Source of the DNA: Tetmemena sp. SeJ-2015
Taxonomy: Eukaryota; Ciliophora; Spirotrichea; Sporadotrichida; Oxytrichidae
Direction of reading: 5' to 3'
Length of the DNA: 64,000 bases
Assembly: GCA_027382625.1 (NCBI GenBank)
Contig: JAJKFJ010020656.1
Coordinates: forward strand, 124,001 to 188,000
Positions 12,335-23,783 of this stretch are shown piece after piece (the first letter of the stretch is position 1; each line of letters starts with the position of its first letter). The notes under the pieces were generated by a model. It saw nothing but the letters and a program-made list of their open reading frames with translations. It was not told where the DNA came from and ran no database searches. Made by a program: the position numbers and the translations under genes.

Positions 12335-13318
12335 ATGGCTTACAATCCTATCGCAAGAGGAAACGCAAACTAGTAAAATGATTAACAAAGTGCTTCAAGC
12401 ATGCAACCTGAAGACTATTTAGGTATTTCAATTATGAGGTCATTCTTATTTTAGATAAGGCAAATGTGAATATATACTTGAGAGAGGCAATCTCCTTATT
12501 GCTAGAAAATAGACCCGAAAATCCTATTCTATTTCTCGCTGACCAGTAATTTATTCAAAACTGCACTATTCATGCCTAATTTTCTTGTTTTAGCTTCAGA
12601 ACTATGCAGTAGAACACCCAAGTTAATTCAAACATCTTAAAGGCATATCGCCTCATAACTCTGAACAAATACGACACAAAGTCTTTCGCAGACAATGTTT
12701 TCCAAGCCTATACCCTCATCGAGAAGGACCATGGTAACTCTGGAGTAAAGGGCATTGACTTTATAAAGCTAGCTCAGATGCTTTGCATCGACTACCCATC
12801 AGAAATCCTCCATGGGATTCTACGACTGCTGGACAAAAGAGAGGAGGAGAATGTGGAGTTTGATGAATTCCTTTGTGGAGTCAGAACGATCCTAATGTTC
12901 GATAACTACTTTGATGAGATGGAGCAGCTTTTCAAGTATTTGGATAATTCGAAAGTAGGAAAGATTAAAAAGGATGTAAGTAAAACCGCCGTTTTCTGTT
13001 TTAAAGCTTCACAGTTCCAAGATGAAGAATATGAAGAAACTGTCATTTGTAATTTACCATATAATAAATTTACGAATAATCCATCCCAAAAATAAGTCTT
13101 GTTATTAAAGAGATGACACTAATTGAATGATGACTTTGTAGGATTTGATATCTTCTTTGAGAAAACTTGCAAGTTAGAAGAGCGAATTAAGGATCCCTCC
13201 AATTGAGGATATAGAAAGTGTTTACTCAAATCTAGTTGTTGAGGAAGATGGAATGCTTAATTACGATGAATATCTCATTTCCTTATTCAAAGTAACACTT
13301 GATAACTTCGAAGAGTGA
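12335..13318 (+). CDS. TPGS1: TPGS1-like tubulin polyglutamylase complex subunit
   Basis: Seen: ATG 12335. Exons are 12335-12422, 12455-12545, 12594-12975 and 13142-13318, with GT..AG introns of 32, 48 and 166 nt, ending at TGA. A short Gln-rich leader precedes a dimerisation/docking-type helix pair YLREAISLLLENRPENPILFLADHF. Then come AYRLITLNKYDTKSFADNVFQAYTLI and a region like DFIKLAQMLCIDYPSE…EFLCGVRTILMF…EMEQLFKYLD. Order and spacing match animal TPGS1, recognised by memory of the family rather than by search. Known: TPGS1 anchors the TTLL1 polyglutamylase complex that modifies axonemal tubulin. An EF-hand-like ciliary protein is the alternative. Confidence 0.75.
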
Positions 13319-13454
13319 AGAAATTACAATAATCGCTTTTATTTCAATACATGTTTCATTCAAAGTTTCCTTCGTTAAATTTTAAATTGTCATAAGATTA
13401 AATGCCTTCATCTTAATTAAAAAAATATTTTCATTCAATAAGAAATAATTAAAA

Positions 13455-14527
13455 ATGAAACAGCAAGAAAAATATATAGAACTGGCCAATTTGAAATCCA
13501 GCACCTATTCTTAACATAAAATAAACAAATTAAATATCGATGATGCTTATTTTCTTAATAACTTGCCAAGTAGTCTTTTAAATAGCTCGAGGAAGAGAGC
13601 TCTCCAGAGGAAACAGCACCATCACAAAGCTTGCAGCCTTAAACTCAGATTGCTCGTATTCAACCCCCTAATATTGGAAATGTTTCTTGCTATTGGTACA
13701 ATAAAGAAGGAGTCCCTCGAATTACTATTGGCCCTACTTGGCAATTTGCAGTACCAGTATTTGTATGCGCAATTCTCTGCTTTTACCTTTTCCTCTCTGG
13801 CCTCACCTTAATGAATAAGAGCAACTATATCTATCGGCTTATCAATGCGCTCTTAATAACTTACAATATGATAGTGTACCTCAAGACTCTATTTTGGAAC
13901 CAGGGTTTACCCAAAGAGCTCTTTGTAAGAGAGGTAAGAATTCAGCATTAAGTTGCTGACTAGGAGGCTATATAAGCTACTCACTCTTTCAATAACACAC
14001 TAGAGTCCTCTCTAGACTCTATTGATCATAGGCCTGGAGAAATAGTAGCTCAAAATAAGGATGGAGGCTAATACTCTAACGAACTATAGAATGAATAAAA
14101 CACCTCGATTGACTAGAACTCTTCAAATAGGAATAATAGTTTCAGAGACATATCTCTTGATGGAATTCATCAGTCTGATTTAAACAGCGGCTACCCATCA
14201 TAACTTCAGTTACTAGGAGAGAGATGTGACATTTGTAACATTAAAACAGGTAATGCAGATTACCACTGTAGAGTATGCAACGTCTGCGTTCACGATTATC
14301 ATCATCACTGTGTCTTTTTCTCGAAATGTATAGGCAAAAATAACACATCCTCTTTCTTCGAATCAATTACTCTCCTTATCATCAATACAGTTTTCTATAC
14401 TGCTCTTGTTGTAGTAGAGGAAATGTTTTCAGGTAAATACGAAAAGGATTATGCTAATTAAGATTCCTAACATGAAAGACCTCACTCAGTATCTCATATT
14501 AACGATACTTATAATGGAAATTTGTGA
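13455..14527 (+). CDS. DHHC-type zinc-finger membrane protein with HHHC in place of DHHC
   Basis: Seen: hydrophobic segments around 13740-13800 (FAVPVFVCAILCFYLFLSGLT) and 13830-13890 (RLINALLITYNMIVYLKTLF). A polar Asn/Gln-rich loop follows, then the Cys-rich domain CDICNIKTGNADYHCRVCNVCVHDYHHHCVFFSKCIGKNN, and a third hydrophobic stretch (SITLLIINTVFYTALVV) before TGA. The spacing is that of palmitoyl-transferase DHHC domains, but the Asp of the motif is His (YHHHC). The ATG at 13455 is in a different frame from the main ORF, which begins near 13560; one frame change in between is unresolved. Activity is uncertain because of the motif change. Confidence 0.7.
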
Positions 14528-14576
14528 TTAACTATAATGATTATTTTTTAATTTAAATTTTTAATCGTCTATAATT

Positions 14577-16637
14577 TCACTAGCTCTTCTTGGGCATACT
14601 AAAAGCCTAAACTGACAAGCTCCTTCTCAACCGACTGTACTTAATTTAAGTTTCGTCTCTCTTCAATTTCATGATCTCTTGATAAATCTATTCCTGAGTT
14701 TGCGTAATCTTCTGGTCATTTAGCTCTCTTACTTTCTCGACCTCAACTAAGTCCTACTAGGATTTGATTCTCTACTTATGCTTCTCGACTCTTTCCAACC
14801 TGGCTTCTTGACTCATCTTCATCATAGCAAGAATATAGAATAAGGTTTAAAAATAAATGACTTATTTCTAAGAATTTTCTTGCTCATCTATTCAGTCTCT
14901 GGATCCTAATTGAAAATCGCACTTCTGGTTTCTATACTCTAGCTTCCAACAAATAAGGCAGTCGAAGCTCTCCTCTCGTTCTATCTGCTCTAAGAGACGA
15001 AGGTCCTGGCTTCAGGGCTACTTTCAGCTCCAAAAGTTACTTAGCCTATACTTATGTAGCTACTCTTAGCTCTAATAGAACCAAACCCTCTTCTATTCTT
15101 CTTAAGCATGTTACTTGGATATAAGATGCTCGGTCTCTGAGACCTCTTAATCTCTTCAAGAGCCTCCTTTCTTTTCTATCTCTGCTTTACTTTCTACAGT
15201 ATGCTTAATAGGCCTTGTTGATTTTGAATCTTGGAAACTGGCTATCCTAATTTCTCATCTCCTTCCTTCTTTATCACATCCTTACTTTCATTCAATTAAA
15301 ACATTCAGTCAATAGCAACAATTTAAACTTATACTCTGGGTATTTGTACCCTTCTTTTTCAAATACTGCAGCAAGTGATCTATGGATCGTTTTTTGGAAG
15401 CTTAATTCATCAGATCTTCTTGGAAAATGTAACTACCGCTGTTCAGGAGCATGAACACCTACAGAAAAATCATTACTGTCATGAATTTTAGTTTGATCTT
15501 ACCTCATAGTACTTTCTATAGTCATTCTTTAGTTGCTGCAAGTATTTATTAAAAATTTATTAGTAAATGTGATAAGAAATTTATCACTTATCTCTCCTTG
15601 AGGCATCTCTGACTTATTTTTTAGTTCTAGCATCTTGTCTCTTCTCTCAATCAAATTTTTGAACAACTTAACCATATTCACATTCATCTCATTTGCGCTT
15701 ACTTTGTAGAACTTTCGAAACTCTGCTTTAAATTTTAATTAAGATATTTATATCCTACATTTATTTTTCAAATATGTTGAATTGAATATATAGTGCTTCA
15801 AATGGATCTAAAGCTGTAAACTGAGCTTTACTCAACTCTGATTTCTGAATGTGCAGGAGATTAAACTCTTAGCTCTTCCTAGGTTCCTCTTAGGCTAGAC
15901 TTATTTTTCACATTACGAATAATTAAGCAAATTAAAGTTGAAAAGAGAGACTTCCAATCTAATTCTAAGCATTGCTTCCTAATATTGAATCTTCCTTTTC
16001 TAGCTTTTCATGTAATGTTTATCTTGCAGTTGCACTTTTTTACATCTTCATCGTGCTAACGCTTCTATTATTTGACTGAGGTTTATCTTCCATCAGTGAA
16101 CTCACTAAATCATCCACTCCTTCTTTGGATCTCCTTTGCACTTTCTTTCGTAACTTAAATTAAAAAAATAACATAAAATGACTCTAAAATACTTAAGAAT
16201 GCTAATAAACTTATTATAGAGAGTCTTCTCAATTTTGGACTGATTAATTATCTTAGCAGCGCTTTTTTGAAAGCTTCTAATCTATCTATCGCCCATTGTA
16301 GGCAGGTGAAAAGCTTGCAGGGCCTGATTCTAGTAGATATTTTCTAACTTAAAAAGACTATTGTCTTGCTAAGAGAAAGACTTGGAAGCGGAGAGCACAG
16401 GACCTCCATTAGTCTTATTCTAGATTTCTTCTATTTGTGCTCTCAGTTTTAAGATGGAAGGCTTCTAAGGCGGCAGATCATAGAAAGGCTTTAAAACAAA
16501 TAGAGAAAAAAATCTTGAAAAAAAAACTTGGTATACCGAAAGGATGATGAGTGATTGAAACTAGTTTGAGGAATTTCCTTGAAATTAGATTTCTAGGGAA
16601 GAGATTGGTTTTATCCGTAACCTGTAAATCCGTTCAT
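14577..16637 (-). CDS. Uncharacterised, charged, partly coiled-coil protein
   Basis: Seen: ATG at 16637 starts MNGFTGYGQNQSLPQKS. Stretches rich in Lys/Glu/Gln follow (AQIEEIQNKTNGG, MEDKPQSNNRSVSTMKMQK, VKLFKNLIERRDKMLELKNK, QKVKQRQKRKEALEEIKRS). The C terminus MKLKRDETQIKYSRLRRS…MPKKSQ ends at TGA 14577-14579. Several short GT..AG introns (29-57 nt) keep the frame open, the last about 50 nt near 14800-14855. A few joins around 15740-15900 are uncertain. No recognised domain; heptad-like charged segments suggest coiled coil. It lies tail-to-tail with the plus-strand DHHC-like gene, about 50 bp apart. Confidence 0.6.
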
Positions 16638-16841
16638 GATGTTTTTTTTATTTTCCAATTCTTTAAGTTAATTTTTACTTATTAGGGAAAAAGAAAGAAA
16701 AATGCCGATAATTATTGATTTAATGAAAATTTAGATTCATTCTTCTGGATTTAATTCAGGTAATAAGCGGCCTATTGATTTTTATATAACTTGACTTTTA
16801 ATTTTCAATTGTGGGCTGAACTTACTTCTGATCTTCTTCCT

Positions 16842-18165
16842 TCAAGCTTTACCTTCAAGTTGATGATGATCTTTCTTACACTCAAAATACGAGAGATCAT
16901 CCTCAATCAACTATAAATAAATCATAATGCCATGTGACTCCTTATACATTTAGCGCCTTGTATTTGCTTCTAAGTACTATCTGGGCTTAGAGCATTAGAC
17001 GGTTCATAATTATTTCTTAGTTGGGTCTCTTCAAAAGCGAAGTAAGATTCATGCTCCTCCGAATTGGACATTTTTCCTACTTTTGAACTTTGCTGAGGGT
17101 CTTATTGCACTTACTCATTAGGAGAAGAGACAATATTTCTGTTTACTAGTTTATTCGGATGAGAATCTGTATCTGAAATGGATTGCAAATTACCAAACGC
17201 ACTTTTTGATTAATGTCTGCTTAGAGTTTGTGAGGAGGATATGCTTAATATATTCCCATGCTCCTAGCACTCTATTTTTGCAGTCTTCTGGCTCTTGCTC
17301 TTTTAAATTTAGACTAATTCCTCTTTTACTTTCAGCTACTGCTGGAAATGGTAGTCATGAAATGACAATACATGATGAATCATATTTGAATCTCAAAGTC
17401 GTCCTCTATGTTGCTATGAATCTCAAAACTCAGATTTGCAACTTGCCTTTCAAAGGGCTTGATCTGCCTGCCTTCAAGTCATTCGATTTAAACATCTTGT
17501 TGATGATGATTCTAGTTGGCTTATAATTGATTGGGTTCTTCGAAAGCTGCTGCGAAGTAATTGGAGTCTATGATTTCAATCATATGAGATTAGGTGTATA
17601 GTAATCGAATATAAATATGCAATTTAAATGAGTCTGAAGGAGTCTCTCATCCTTGCAGACGGGGCAGTTCTAACGAACTTCAAACCACTTTAATAAGCAC
17701 ACCCTATGATAGTAGTTCCTACCTTTGTGACTGCAGCACATGAGCTTGATAGTTATTTCTTCCTCATTATAAGACTCTGGCTTAGAAACTGCCTCCTCTG
17801 CATTAGGCTCAGCATCAGAAGGTTGGATTTCTTGAAAGGAATTAGATATAGGCTGGGATGAAACTGGCATTAGAGCCTGTCTTTAGTACTAGATATAGTA
17901 ATTATAGAATATATATAAATCAAGTGAGCTGATGGTCTCTGGTTTTAGCCCATTTTCAGGACTATCACCTTAAAATCTATTGTCTATTTATTTAGAGATT
18001 AATTTTGAAATCTTCGAGGCATATAACACATTCTGATCTGAGAAGTTCCTTCTTTACATTCTCATAAATTAATCAATTAAAATTAATTTAATCATCTTCT
18101 AAGTTAGCATCTGGTATCCTTTCTATCAAATCAATCTAAATACTATATACAAGAAATAAAATGGG
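16842..18165 (-). CDS. RING-H2 finger protein (probable E3 ubiquitin ligase)
   Basis: Seen: an upstream part DLIERIPDANLEDDQ then ECVICLEDF (first zinc-binding CxxC) near 18010. A separate exon from about 17880 contains CCSHKGRNYYHRVCLLKWFEVRQNCPVCKDE. Together these give the C-x2-C … C-x-H … H-x2-C … C-x2-C pattern of a RING-H2 domain interrupted by an intron and an acidic linker. Downstream to about 16842 are Gln/Ser/Glu-rich coding-like stretches (SAFGNLQSISDTDSHPNK, SNSEEHESYFAFEETQ, IEDDLSYFECKKD) that probably form its C terminus. The start is not fixed. In-frame TGA codons near 18050 and 17490 and one-base shifts break the frame, so exact exons are unknown. RING-H2 proteins usually recruit E2 enzymes. 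Confidence 0.6.
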
Positions 18166-18169
18166 ATTT

Positions 18170-18427
18170 AAACATCGATGCGAATTTTATTTCCAAATTT
18201 TTAAAACCATGATATTAACAGTAAAAGCCTTTCAGATGTGCAATAACATAAATGGATTCTCACACTTTGTAACTTTTGCGGCTTATTTAAATAAATATTG
18301 ATTAAGTTTTAAGCTCACTTAAATTTTAAAAAATAGCTAATACCCATGATAAGGGATTTTTTAAGAATAGGCTTAAAGTTTAGATCTTATTTTGTCTGAG
18401 GAAAATTTACGATATTTAAATTTAGAG
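18170..18427. other. AT-rich intergenic region
   Basis: No coding-like frame or structured element seen between the head of the RING gene and the tail of the two-TM gene. Confidence 0.4.
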
Positions 18428-19262
18428 TCACGTTAACTCTTCTTTCCCTTCTGTATGTGAAGTTCGCCTATTCTCAAATGAATATATAGATTTCTTATAA
18501 TCTAAATATTATTCTATTAAAATTAAGTGTAATTTTACTGCTAATTTAGCAGATTCCTGAGTCCTGAGGACATGCCTCCTCTGCTCTTAATTTGTATAGG
18601 TCTCTCCTAATTAATCTATCAAGAATCGGTTCCTAGGTCTGGACAGCCACAGAAGTGGAATTCCTGACACTAGAGACTCTAATATTCTCATCCCTTGGTT
18701 TATCATGAGATAAATGAACCCTCCACCCCCGTACCTTTATAATTTCATTATAGGCTTGAATATTTTGTTTTGCTTAGGAGACTTAGAGATAGTTAAGTTT
18801 ACTTACTGCGGACCGATAACATTCAAGACGGGAAATGAAATTGCGAAAGTGGTAATGAGCGACTGTATAAAGAGCATAAAGCAGGCTGTCCGGAATGTAT
18901 GCACGAATTGTTCCAGAAGAGTCCTGCTCTGTTTGTAGCTCACTACCAAAATAGGCACATTAGATGCATGAACCAAAATTGTCACAAGCACAAGCGAAAA
19001 TATCAAATATCTTTATTTATGCATACATAATGAGAAAAGTAAGGCTAGGCAAAAGTATCAATATTCTTGCACACGAAGCCTCCGTAAATAATCTATGCAA
19101 AGATAAAGTTGTCAAAAATATTACGAAGATTATATTAGCCACTATCACCAAAACAAAATTTAAAGCCAGGAAAGATTCAACGAAATCTTTCACCCTCTGG
19201 AATAGAAGCTATCTTCTAGTATGAGTTTCTTGTGCTACTCTAGCTGCTTGATTGATATTCAT
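18428..19262 (-). CDS. Small two-transmembrane protein, unknown function
   Basis: Seen: ATG 19262, nearly one open frame. A polar N terminus (MNINQAARVAQETHTRRQ) leads into a long hydrophobic segment FLALNFVLVIVANIIFVIFL (residues ~30-52). A second one, ILILLPSLTFLIMYA, follows at ~68-85, then a Cys-containing stretch (FACACDNFGSCIQCAYFGS). The tail is soluble and charged (SVSKLNYLQVSQ…DKPRDENIR…RLIRRDLYKLRAEEA). A 37-nt GT..AG intron at 18502-18538 leads to a last exon ending KEELT and TGA 18428-18430. No family recognised. The hydrophobic pair plus clustered Cys suggest a membrane protein exposing a Cys-rich loop. Confidence 0.7.
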
Positions 19263-19349
19263 CTATTATAATCAATTTACAACAATGTTAACAATAAAAC
19301 TCATTTCACTTATTCTTTCCAAAACTAAAAATGAAATAACTTAAAAAGT

Positions 19350-21284
19350 TCAAAGTTTGGGAGTTTCCCTATTTTTATTTTCTTAAGACTCGTTTTCTTT
19401 ATTTTCTTCTTCAATCCAGTCTGGAATATCTTTAGTAGTTAGCATTCTTTGCAAGTCTCTCACTCTTTCCTCATCGCAATTGAAGATTTCATCTTTCTCC
19501 AGCTCCTTCAGATTCCTCTTTATTCCTTGAGCCAAGCCTTCTTAATTTACCCCAAACCAGTGAAAAATCTACTCCAAACTAAGTGCTTTAAAAGTAAAAA
19601 ATGATGAATCAAAACTAGTAAATTTTAAGCTGTACACATCTTGTCAAGTTGAATTTTGACAGTTTTGTCCTGGTTTAGATTGAGAATAGAGTTCTTGAAT
19701 AATAAACCTACTAGATATCCCTTAGAGTCAAATAAACCGCCGCCGCTCTAGCCTGGATACGTTTTAGCTGTATGTTGAATAAAAAGTTACTTTCCTTCAT
19801 GGTAAACAAGCCTTGTGATGTAGCCTTTGAAAACTAAAGGCCTATCCAATTTATGAAGCAACCCATATCCCACTGAGTAAACAGTATCTCCTTCTTGCAA
19901 TTACTGGATCCTCTTCAAACTCAGCTTTGATCTATTTTATTAAAGCTCTAAGTTTACCGGCTACGGTAATAACTTTGGACTGTAAATCAAAAGCCCCACA
20001 TCTTTAGTTTCTGGGTCTCTCGCTTTAGCAACCACTGTTGAAACTATCTCTTTCTGTTTTATCTTGATCCTTGGATTTGAGTTCCTGTTGTTCATAATGC
20101 AGTGAGAGCATGTGAGTAATAAATCATTAAATCGAATAAATAAATCTATGAAAAAAGTAAATAACCCTGCTATTGGTCAATAATGATTCCACTGGAGGAG
20201 AGGCCTTGATCAGACAGCTAGACTATCATGGGAAAGCTAGGAGCTTAAACCTTGGACTTAAATGACCTCACTTGTTGAAGAATATCTATGATTGGAACAA
20301 AAGTAGAAAAATTCACTAGTAGATTGTTGATGTGCAAATTTGGTAGTCTCACTCCTACTAGACTGCGATTAGCTTTCATAAATATTGGACTTCCTTCTAC
20401 GTTTATTAGACTTCCATCTAGATCACAGAGGAAGAGAGACCGCTTTAGTTAATTTGAGATTATACCTTTAAATTTGATGTTCAAGAAAAGCTCCTTAGAA
20501 TTTATTCCAAAGGGAGAGCAGTAGTTAATGATCTTTTCTTAGGGATGGATTTAATTTTGAGATAGATTCTTGACAAAATCTTTGTGCTCAACTTGTTTCT
20601 ATGATGCTCTAAGCTTAAATATAAGGAAACTTGACATTCTTAAAACCTCAGCTTCCTGATTCTCTATGAAGAGCGGATCATTCCCTTTGAAATCTAGATC
20701 AAGAGAGTTTTCTCTCATAAAAGCTTTTACATCTTCCTTCAGTCCATCGAATAAAATGACTTTCAATAGCTCTAAGCTTTCAAAGTCACTAGCTTCGTAA
20801 GGTTTCCTTTGTTTAATCGATTCTAATAATTTAAATCATTGCAAGGTATCTTACCTCTAGAGCTGGTTGGAGATTCTCTTACTAGGTCGAACTAGCAATA
20901 CTACCTAATCATACTATGATCTGCAGCTAAACTTCTCAGCTATTCGATACTGTAATTAAGATGATCGACCAAATATTTGAAGAGATAGTTTGCACTAGTC
21001 AGGACTATTAATTCCTTGCTCATCATAGTTGCTTCTTAATACTCTTTCTTTGAAAGAGGATTGATCTCTATTCCAGTTTTATAACTAGAGACTTGCTGAT
21101 TTTCGTATAGAAGAGTCGCTGATGATGATACAACAAACACTTTTAAGTCTTTTCGAGCCTCGAACTGAAATCCATTGACTAGAGATTTCTCGAACTTCTT
21201 TGATTCTGGGTACACAGTTTGAAGCTTCATTACGATCATACCTGCTTAGGTAGATAGATCATTTCCTTGAGAAAATTTATCCAT
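19350..21284 (-). CDS. TYSND1/DEG15-like trypsin-fold protease (peroxisomal type)
   Basis: Seen: ATG 21284 (MDKFSQGNDLSTQAG…). An N-terminal half contains SPFGINSKELFLNIKFKGIISN and SLINVEGSPIF, the pattern of the leading domain of TYSND1/DEG15. A protease domain follows with LTCSHC (catalytic His), ARDPETKDVGLLIYSP (catalytic Asp) and YPGQSGGGLFDSKGYLVGLL (catalytic Ser in GxSGG). Introns include a 20-nt one at 20146-20165, placed just before LTCSHC, and a 32-nt one near 20840-20870. The C terminus reads NRETPKL then TGA. PKL fits a weak peroxisomal targeting signal 1. Known: TYSND1/DEG15 processes PTS1/PTS2 proteins in peroxisomes. The PTS1 reading is inference. Confidence 0.75.
20146..20165 (-). 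other. 20-nt intron in TYSND1-like gene
   Basis: GT..AG, 20 nt. Splicing joins …GIIIDQQQ to DLFIRFNDLLLTCSHC in frame and supplies the catalytic-His motif. Confidence 0.6.
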
Positions 21285-21339
21285 TTAAAGATTTAGAACA
21301 TTTGCTCAGTTAATACAATCCTGATCATGATGGTTAAAA

Positions 21340-22323
21340 TCAATGAGATAAGAATAGAGTACCTGGCTCGAACAGTTTTCTATAGGGCTCAAGTATGAAA
21401 TTACAGAACCAGTTCCTCACTTCATTTCTAAAAAGAATTTACGATTAAGAAATCTAATCTTACACAGCCTTTTCACCTAGAGCATCTATCACGAAGCAAG
21501 CTTCGTAGAGTAAATCTTACAGACTTCCCTTATCAATTCTAAAAAATTAAGATGAAGTAGATCATACTTGTTAAAATCTTCAAAAATTTGCAGTCTCAGC
21601 TTGATTGCAAAGATGGTCTCTCTCCTTCCTGAGGTCCTTAATTTGGGGACATCTTTATATTCCTTAAAATAGTTACACAACTCATCTGTTGCTTCTATTA
21701 GATTCGAGGCCTCTCTGTATTGCTTATTGATGCAGAACCCTCTTAGCTGTTCGATTCCAGTAACTAAAATTGTAATGATGTAAAAATTGCTTACTAAGCA
21801 TAATCATTCTCTTTAGAGATGTAATTGTAAATGTGATATTTTTCTTTGCAAAATCAAGACTTCGAATCTCTGAGCATATAGACTTTACCATCTCCTCAGA
21901 CACATCAGCCTTCTTTTTAACGCTTTGAATTTTATCTATAAGGAAAGCACTCTCTTCATTAATTCTCTTAAGTTCATCTCTTGCACTCTCTGAAGAATAA
22001 GCTTGCTCTCTAATGCACTCTTTTATTTGAAGATCCAGCTCTTATATCTTAATCATCAAAGCCACTAATCTTTTGCTCTATTTGATTCAGAGATGACTCT
22101 ATATTAATCATTGTGAGATTATGTCCAAATCAGATTATAGTTTACCATCGCCAAAGTGTGAGTTGATATACTCATTGATGTCAAATTTAGATGAGAGGAG
22201 TGGGTCTTCTTAGTTTTGGCCAAATTCTTACTCCAAAGCTGCTTCTAGCTACTCTGAAAGTTAAAGCCTTTAGAGTTTGCTTTCTAATAAAGAACCCAAA
22301 TCGGTGTCTTAATCTTCCATCAT
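21340..22323 (-). CDS. VPS53: VPS53 N-terminal part (GARP/EARP subunit), detached from its C-terminal part
   Basis: Seen: ATG 22323, acidic leader, then SKFDINEYINSHFGD, matching the VPS53 FD-YIN-LFP start. Next come a coiled-coil segment (IQELDLQIKECIREQAYSS, KIQSVKKKADVSEEMVKSI, SLDFAKKNITFTITSLKRM), LRGFCINKQYREASNLIEAT and FKEYKDVPKLRTSGRRE. The part ends CFVIDALGEKAVQDQ…RNWFCNFILEPYRKLFEPG. A 20-nt GT..AG intron is at 21501-21520 and a one-base shift near 22045. After LFEPG a GT intron donor follows (21362), and coding stops. The rest of VPS53 is on the opposite strand at 26012-27724. The 14 bp at 21340-21353 recurs at that other half. Known: VPS53 is a core tether subunit for endosome-to-Golgi traffic. 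Confidence 0.88.
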
Positions 22324-22448
22324 TTTAAATTAAAGATATAATAAACCTCATTTAAATTTAAATAGACATCATGCATATTTAACATTTTAAAGAACAAATC
22401 TAACTGATTCTATTAGCTAAACTAGGAGAATAAGTTTCATAGATTTAT

Positions 22449-23717
22449 TCATTCAAATTCTTTCTCCATGACTACTACTCCTGGAACGTCCGTGGGGAAG
22501 AACCACCATATATTGAAGCCTTAACCGCTATTAAAAACTTCATCGAGTTGTGAAAAGTTTGTCTTCTTCTGCTTCTTTTAGTTTTTTGTCTCTGGATCAG
22601 AATGCTTCTGCAGTTTGTCAATCGCTACAATTAAAATGAGTTAAGGGGTTTTTCAAGTGAATAGATTAATTTACTTGAAGTGTTATTTATGATGCAAGAT
22701 ATTTGGTCACAAAACATTATGCTCACGAAAAGGCAAAACAAGAGGGCTAAGAAGATAGCAACAGCAGCTACAATAAGAAGTTAAAATTGTTTGAAATCCT
22801 TACTCAGAGCTATAGTTGAGAAGGATTGGAACATGGCGCAGTTTTTATCTAGGCAATAGAAACTCTGTTTACAAAGCAAGTACAAAGCATGGCCACTGCC
22901 ATTGAACACGTAAAATAGGAAGAGTATGAAATGCTTCTAGGTGTATTAGCCAACGCAGTTATTCACCCAAGGGCAGTGATGATCCATCCTAGCTACACAT
23001 CTCTTGCAAGTTGAGCAATGATGGGACTTTGGCGGCTTGATGCTGTTGCATTTCTTGCATTTCTTAGAGAGAATTTTATCCAGGTATCGGACATTTCTAG
23101 CATTTACGATAACTCTCTCAGTCAATGGCTTGCTTTCTTCGACATCATCGCTGATTTTATTAGTATTCACTGATTTGATAATGGATTTCATGGCCTCTTT
23201 TTCCTTATTTTCTGAGCTTTGTCTTATTTGCTTGACATCTATGTTGTATTAGTCATCTATTGATTCCATAAATGAAAATTTAATACTTACTCTGCTGGCC
23301 GCCCTCAGTTGTAAGACTCTCATTCGAATCATCCTGAGTTGAGACTGACTATATACCATCTGATGAATTGTTCTACTTTTACTATTGATCTTCATCCTCT
23401 TCCATTAGAGAGCTTTGAATTTGCTTGAGTGCTACGCTTAGCTCAATCGGTAGTTTGGAGCTGTCTAGTTCCTCATAATCTCTTGGTAGCACTCCTGGTT
23501 CAGTCATCATGCACTTCAGATGACTGGCAATGATCATGGACACGTTAAAGGAGAAAATAGCTAGATGTATATAGGCCCAAGCACTTCCAGCAAGTAAATC
23601 GTCCCAGATTCCCACTCTTATGAAAGCCCACTGCACAAAGAAAACTGTGAAGTAGCAGAAGATAATGCAAGCTATCCCACAAGCTTCAAACACAAACCAC
23701 ATTTCAAGAGCTATCAA
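22449..23717 (-). CDS. DHHC palmitoyltransferase, four TM segments
   Basis: Seen: ATG 23717. TM1 and TM2 are [20 protein letters not shown] and [20 protein letters not shown], followed by [16 protein letters not shown], the usual post-TM2 motif. An acidic/Ser-rich insert and the zinc domain [37 protein letters not shown] with an intact DHHC come next. Downstream hydrophobic segments ([36 protein letters not shown]) supply TM3/TM4, with a soluble tail ending VVVMEKEFE and TGA 22449-22451. Known: these enzymes S-acylate membrane-associated proteins at Golgi or plasma membrane. This copy has all expected zinc ligands and the catalytic Cys. It lies between the two VPS53 halves. Confidence 0.88.
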
Positions 23718-23783
23718 GTTAAGTTTGATGATTTATGTCTTTAAAATTAATTTATATCATTTTGACTAGGGGATTATAATTAA

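Noticed and set aside
18714..19224. Plus-strand ORFs over the two-TM gene
   Set aside because: The minus frame is continuous, starts with ATG, has clean TM segments and a correct intron; the plus ORFs are shorter and featureless.
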